Source: Ralstonia pickettii DTP0602 (lineage in GTDB: Bacteria > Pseudomonadota > Gammaproteobacteria > Burkholderiales > Burkholderiaceae). Taken from it: a stretch of DNA of 64,000 nucleotides. The position numbers and the translations under genes are program-made. Location of the stretch: NCBI GenBank assembly GCA_000471925.1, contig CP006667.1, positions 2,480,001-2,544,000 of the forward strand, read 5' to 3'. Below are positions 63,598 through 64,000 of this stretch, piece after piece. How positions within the stretch are numbered: the stretch's first letter is position 1; every line of letters starts with the position of its first letter. Below the pieces are notes generated by a model. It saw nothing but the letters and a program-made list of their open reading frames with translations, made no database searches and had not been told where the DNA came from.

Positions 63598-64000
63598 TCA
63601 GCCCGCCGGCACCGGCCTCGGCCGGATCCGCCACGCCGCGAACATCGCGCTGGCGATCACGACCCCAACCGCCAGGAAGGTTTCATCGAAGGCCCGGATG
63701 CGCGCCGCCTGCAACGCCGCATCGCCGGCCTGGCCCACCACCGCGCCGTGCTCCGCCAGCCGCCACTGCAGGCCCACGCCAGCCAGGCTCACGCCGATGG
63801 CCCCGCCAAGTTGCCGCAGGAAGTTGATGCAGCTCGAGCCCTGCGCGATCAGCGAGAAATCCACGCCGCGCATGGCCCCCAGCGTCAGCGACGGCAGGAT
63901 GCAGCCCAGCCCGATCCGCCCCAGCACCGCCAGCGCCACCAGCACCAGGTATGGCGTGGTGCGCGAACCCAGCGCCATCAGCACGAACGACAAGGCCAGC
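63598..64000 (-). CDS. MFS (DHA2/EmrB-like) efflux permease, C-terminal part (partial)
   Basis: The last 133 residues or so of a membrane transporter are visible, running off the right end of the window. Helices with VLVALAVLGRIGLGCILPSL and the QGSSCINFLRQLGGAIGVSLAG segment match the C-terminal half of 14-helix drug:H+ antiporters of the DHA2 family, followed by a final helix (FLAVGVVIASAMFAAW) and a short polar tail. The substrate cannot be deduced. Confidence 0.8.
   Translation of the reverse strand, partial: LALSFVLMALGSRTTPYLVLVALAVLGRIGLGCILPSLTLGAMRGVDFSLIAQGSSCINFLRQLGGAIGVSLAGVGLQWRLAEHGAVVGQAGDAALQAARIRAFDETFLAVGVVIASAMFAAWRIRPRPVPAG

Overview
The window is a continuous stretch of GC-rich chromosome from a beta-proteobacterium. 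Gene content and order (zipA-ligA next to smc, the dapC-dapD-yffB-like-dapE-prmB run, tsaB-rimI-uracil-DNA glycosylase, the iaaA-gsiABCD peptide operon, and several Bug/TctC binding proteins) point to Burkholderiales, most likely Cupriavidus or Ralstonia; the genus is inferred, not proved. I saw no transposase, integrase, phage gene or CRISPR array. One tRNA gene is present.

Layout. 1-4.9 kb: start of ligA, zipA and smc on the minus strand. 5.4-7.1 kb: a ferritin-like protein and panE. 7.5-17.2 kb, plus strand: a tightly packed respiratory locus. It encodes a periplasmic cupredoxin, a Tat-exported metallophosphoesterase, a mono-haem cytochrome, a cbb3-type oxidase subunit I, a three-haem CcoO/CcoP fusion, CcoS, three tiny one-helix proteins, a TauE/SafE-like protein, the CcoI copper ATPase and a Sco-like protein. 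17.2-25 kb: a DMT permease, then the lysine/diaminopimelate genes dapC, dapD and dapE with prmB and an MFS permease. 25-26.7 kb: a hipBA toxin-antitoxin pair with three regularly spaced operator-like repeats. 27-34.2 kb: two Bug/TctC binding proteins, an acyl-CoA synthetase, a CoA transferase, a quinone oxidoreductase, a LysR regulator and tRNA-Val(GAC).

34.2-40 kb, minus strand: six overlapping or abutting genes resembling an enlarged version of the uncharacterised E. coli ynbABCD locus. They encode a CDP-alcohol phosphatidyltransferase-like protein, an alpha/beta-hydrolase-methyltransferase fusion, a PAP2-dual-specificity-phosphatase fusion, a small membrane protein, a PlsC-like acyltransferase and a CdsA-like protein. 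I infer a dedicated phospholipid-modifying pathway of unknown product. 40.3-51.7 kb: an M14-type peptidase, an unknown protein and a peptide-scavenging operon (RpiR regulator, IaaA, GsiABCD and two D-aminopeptidase-family enzymes) with a perfect palindrome upstream of the regulator. 52-64 kb: an ABC-F ATPase, DsbB, a GNAT protein, RadA, alanine racemase, LplT, a DUF1853 protein, family-4 uracil-DNA glycosylase, RimI, TsaB, an acyl-CoA-binding protein preceded by a 69-bp tandem duplication, and the end of an MFS efflux pump.

The two best candidates for under-described systems are the variant cbb3 oxidase locus and the ynb-like lipid operon. Function in both is inferred from motifs and gene order only.
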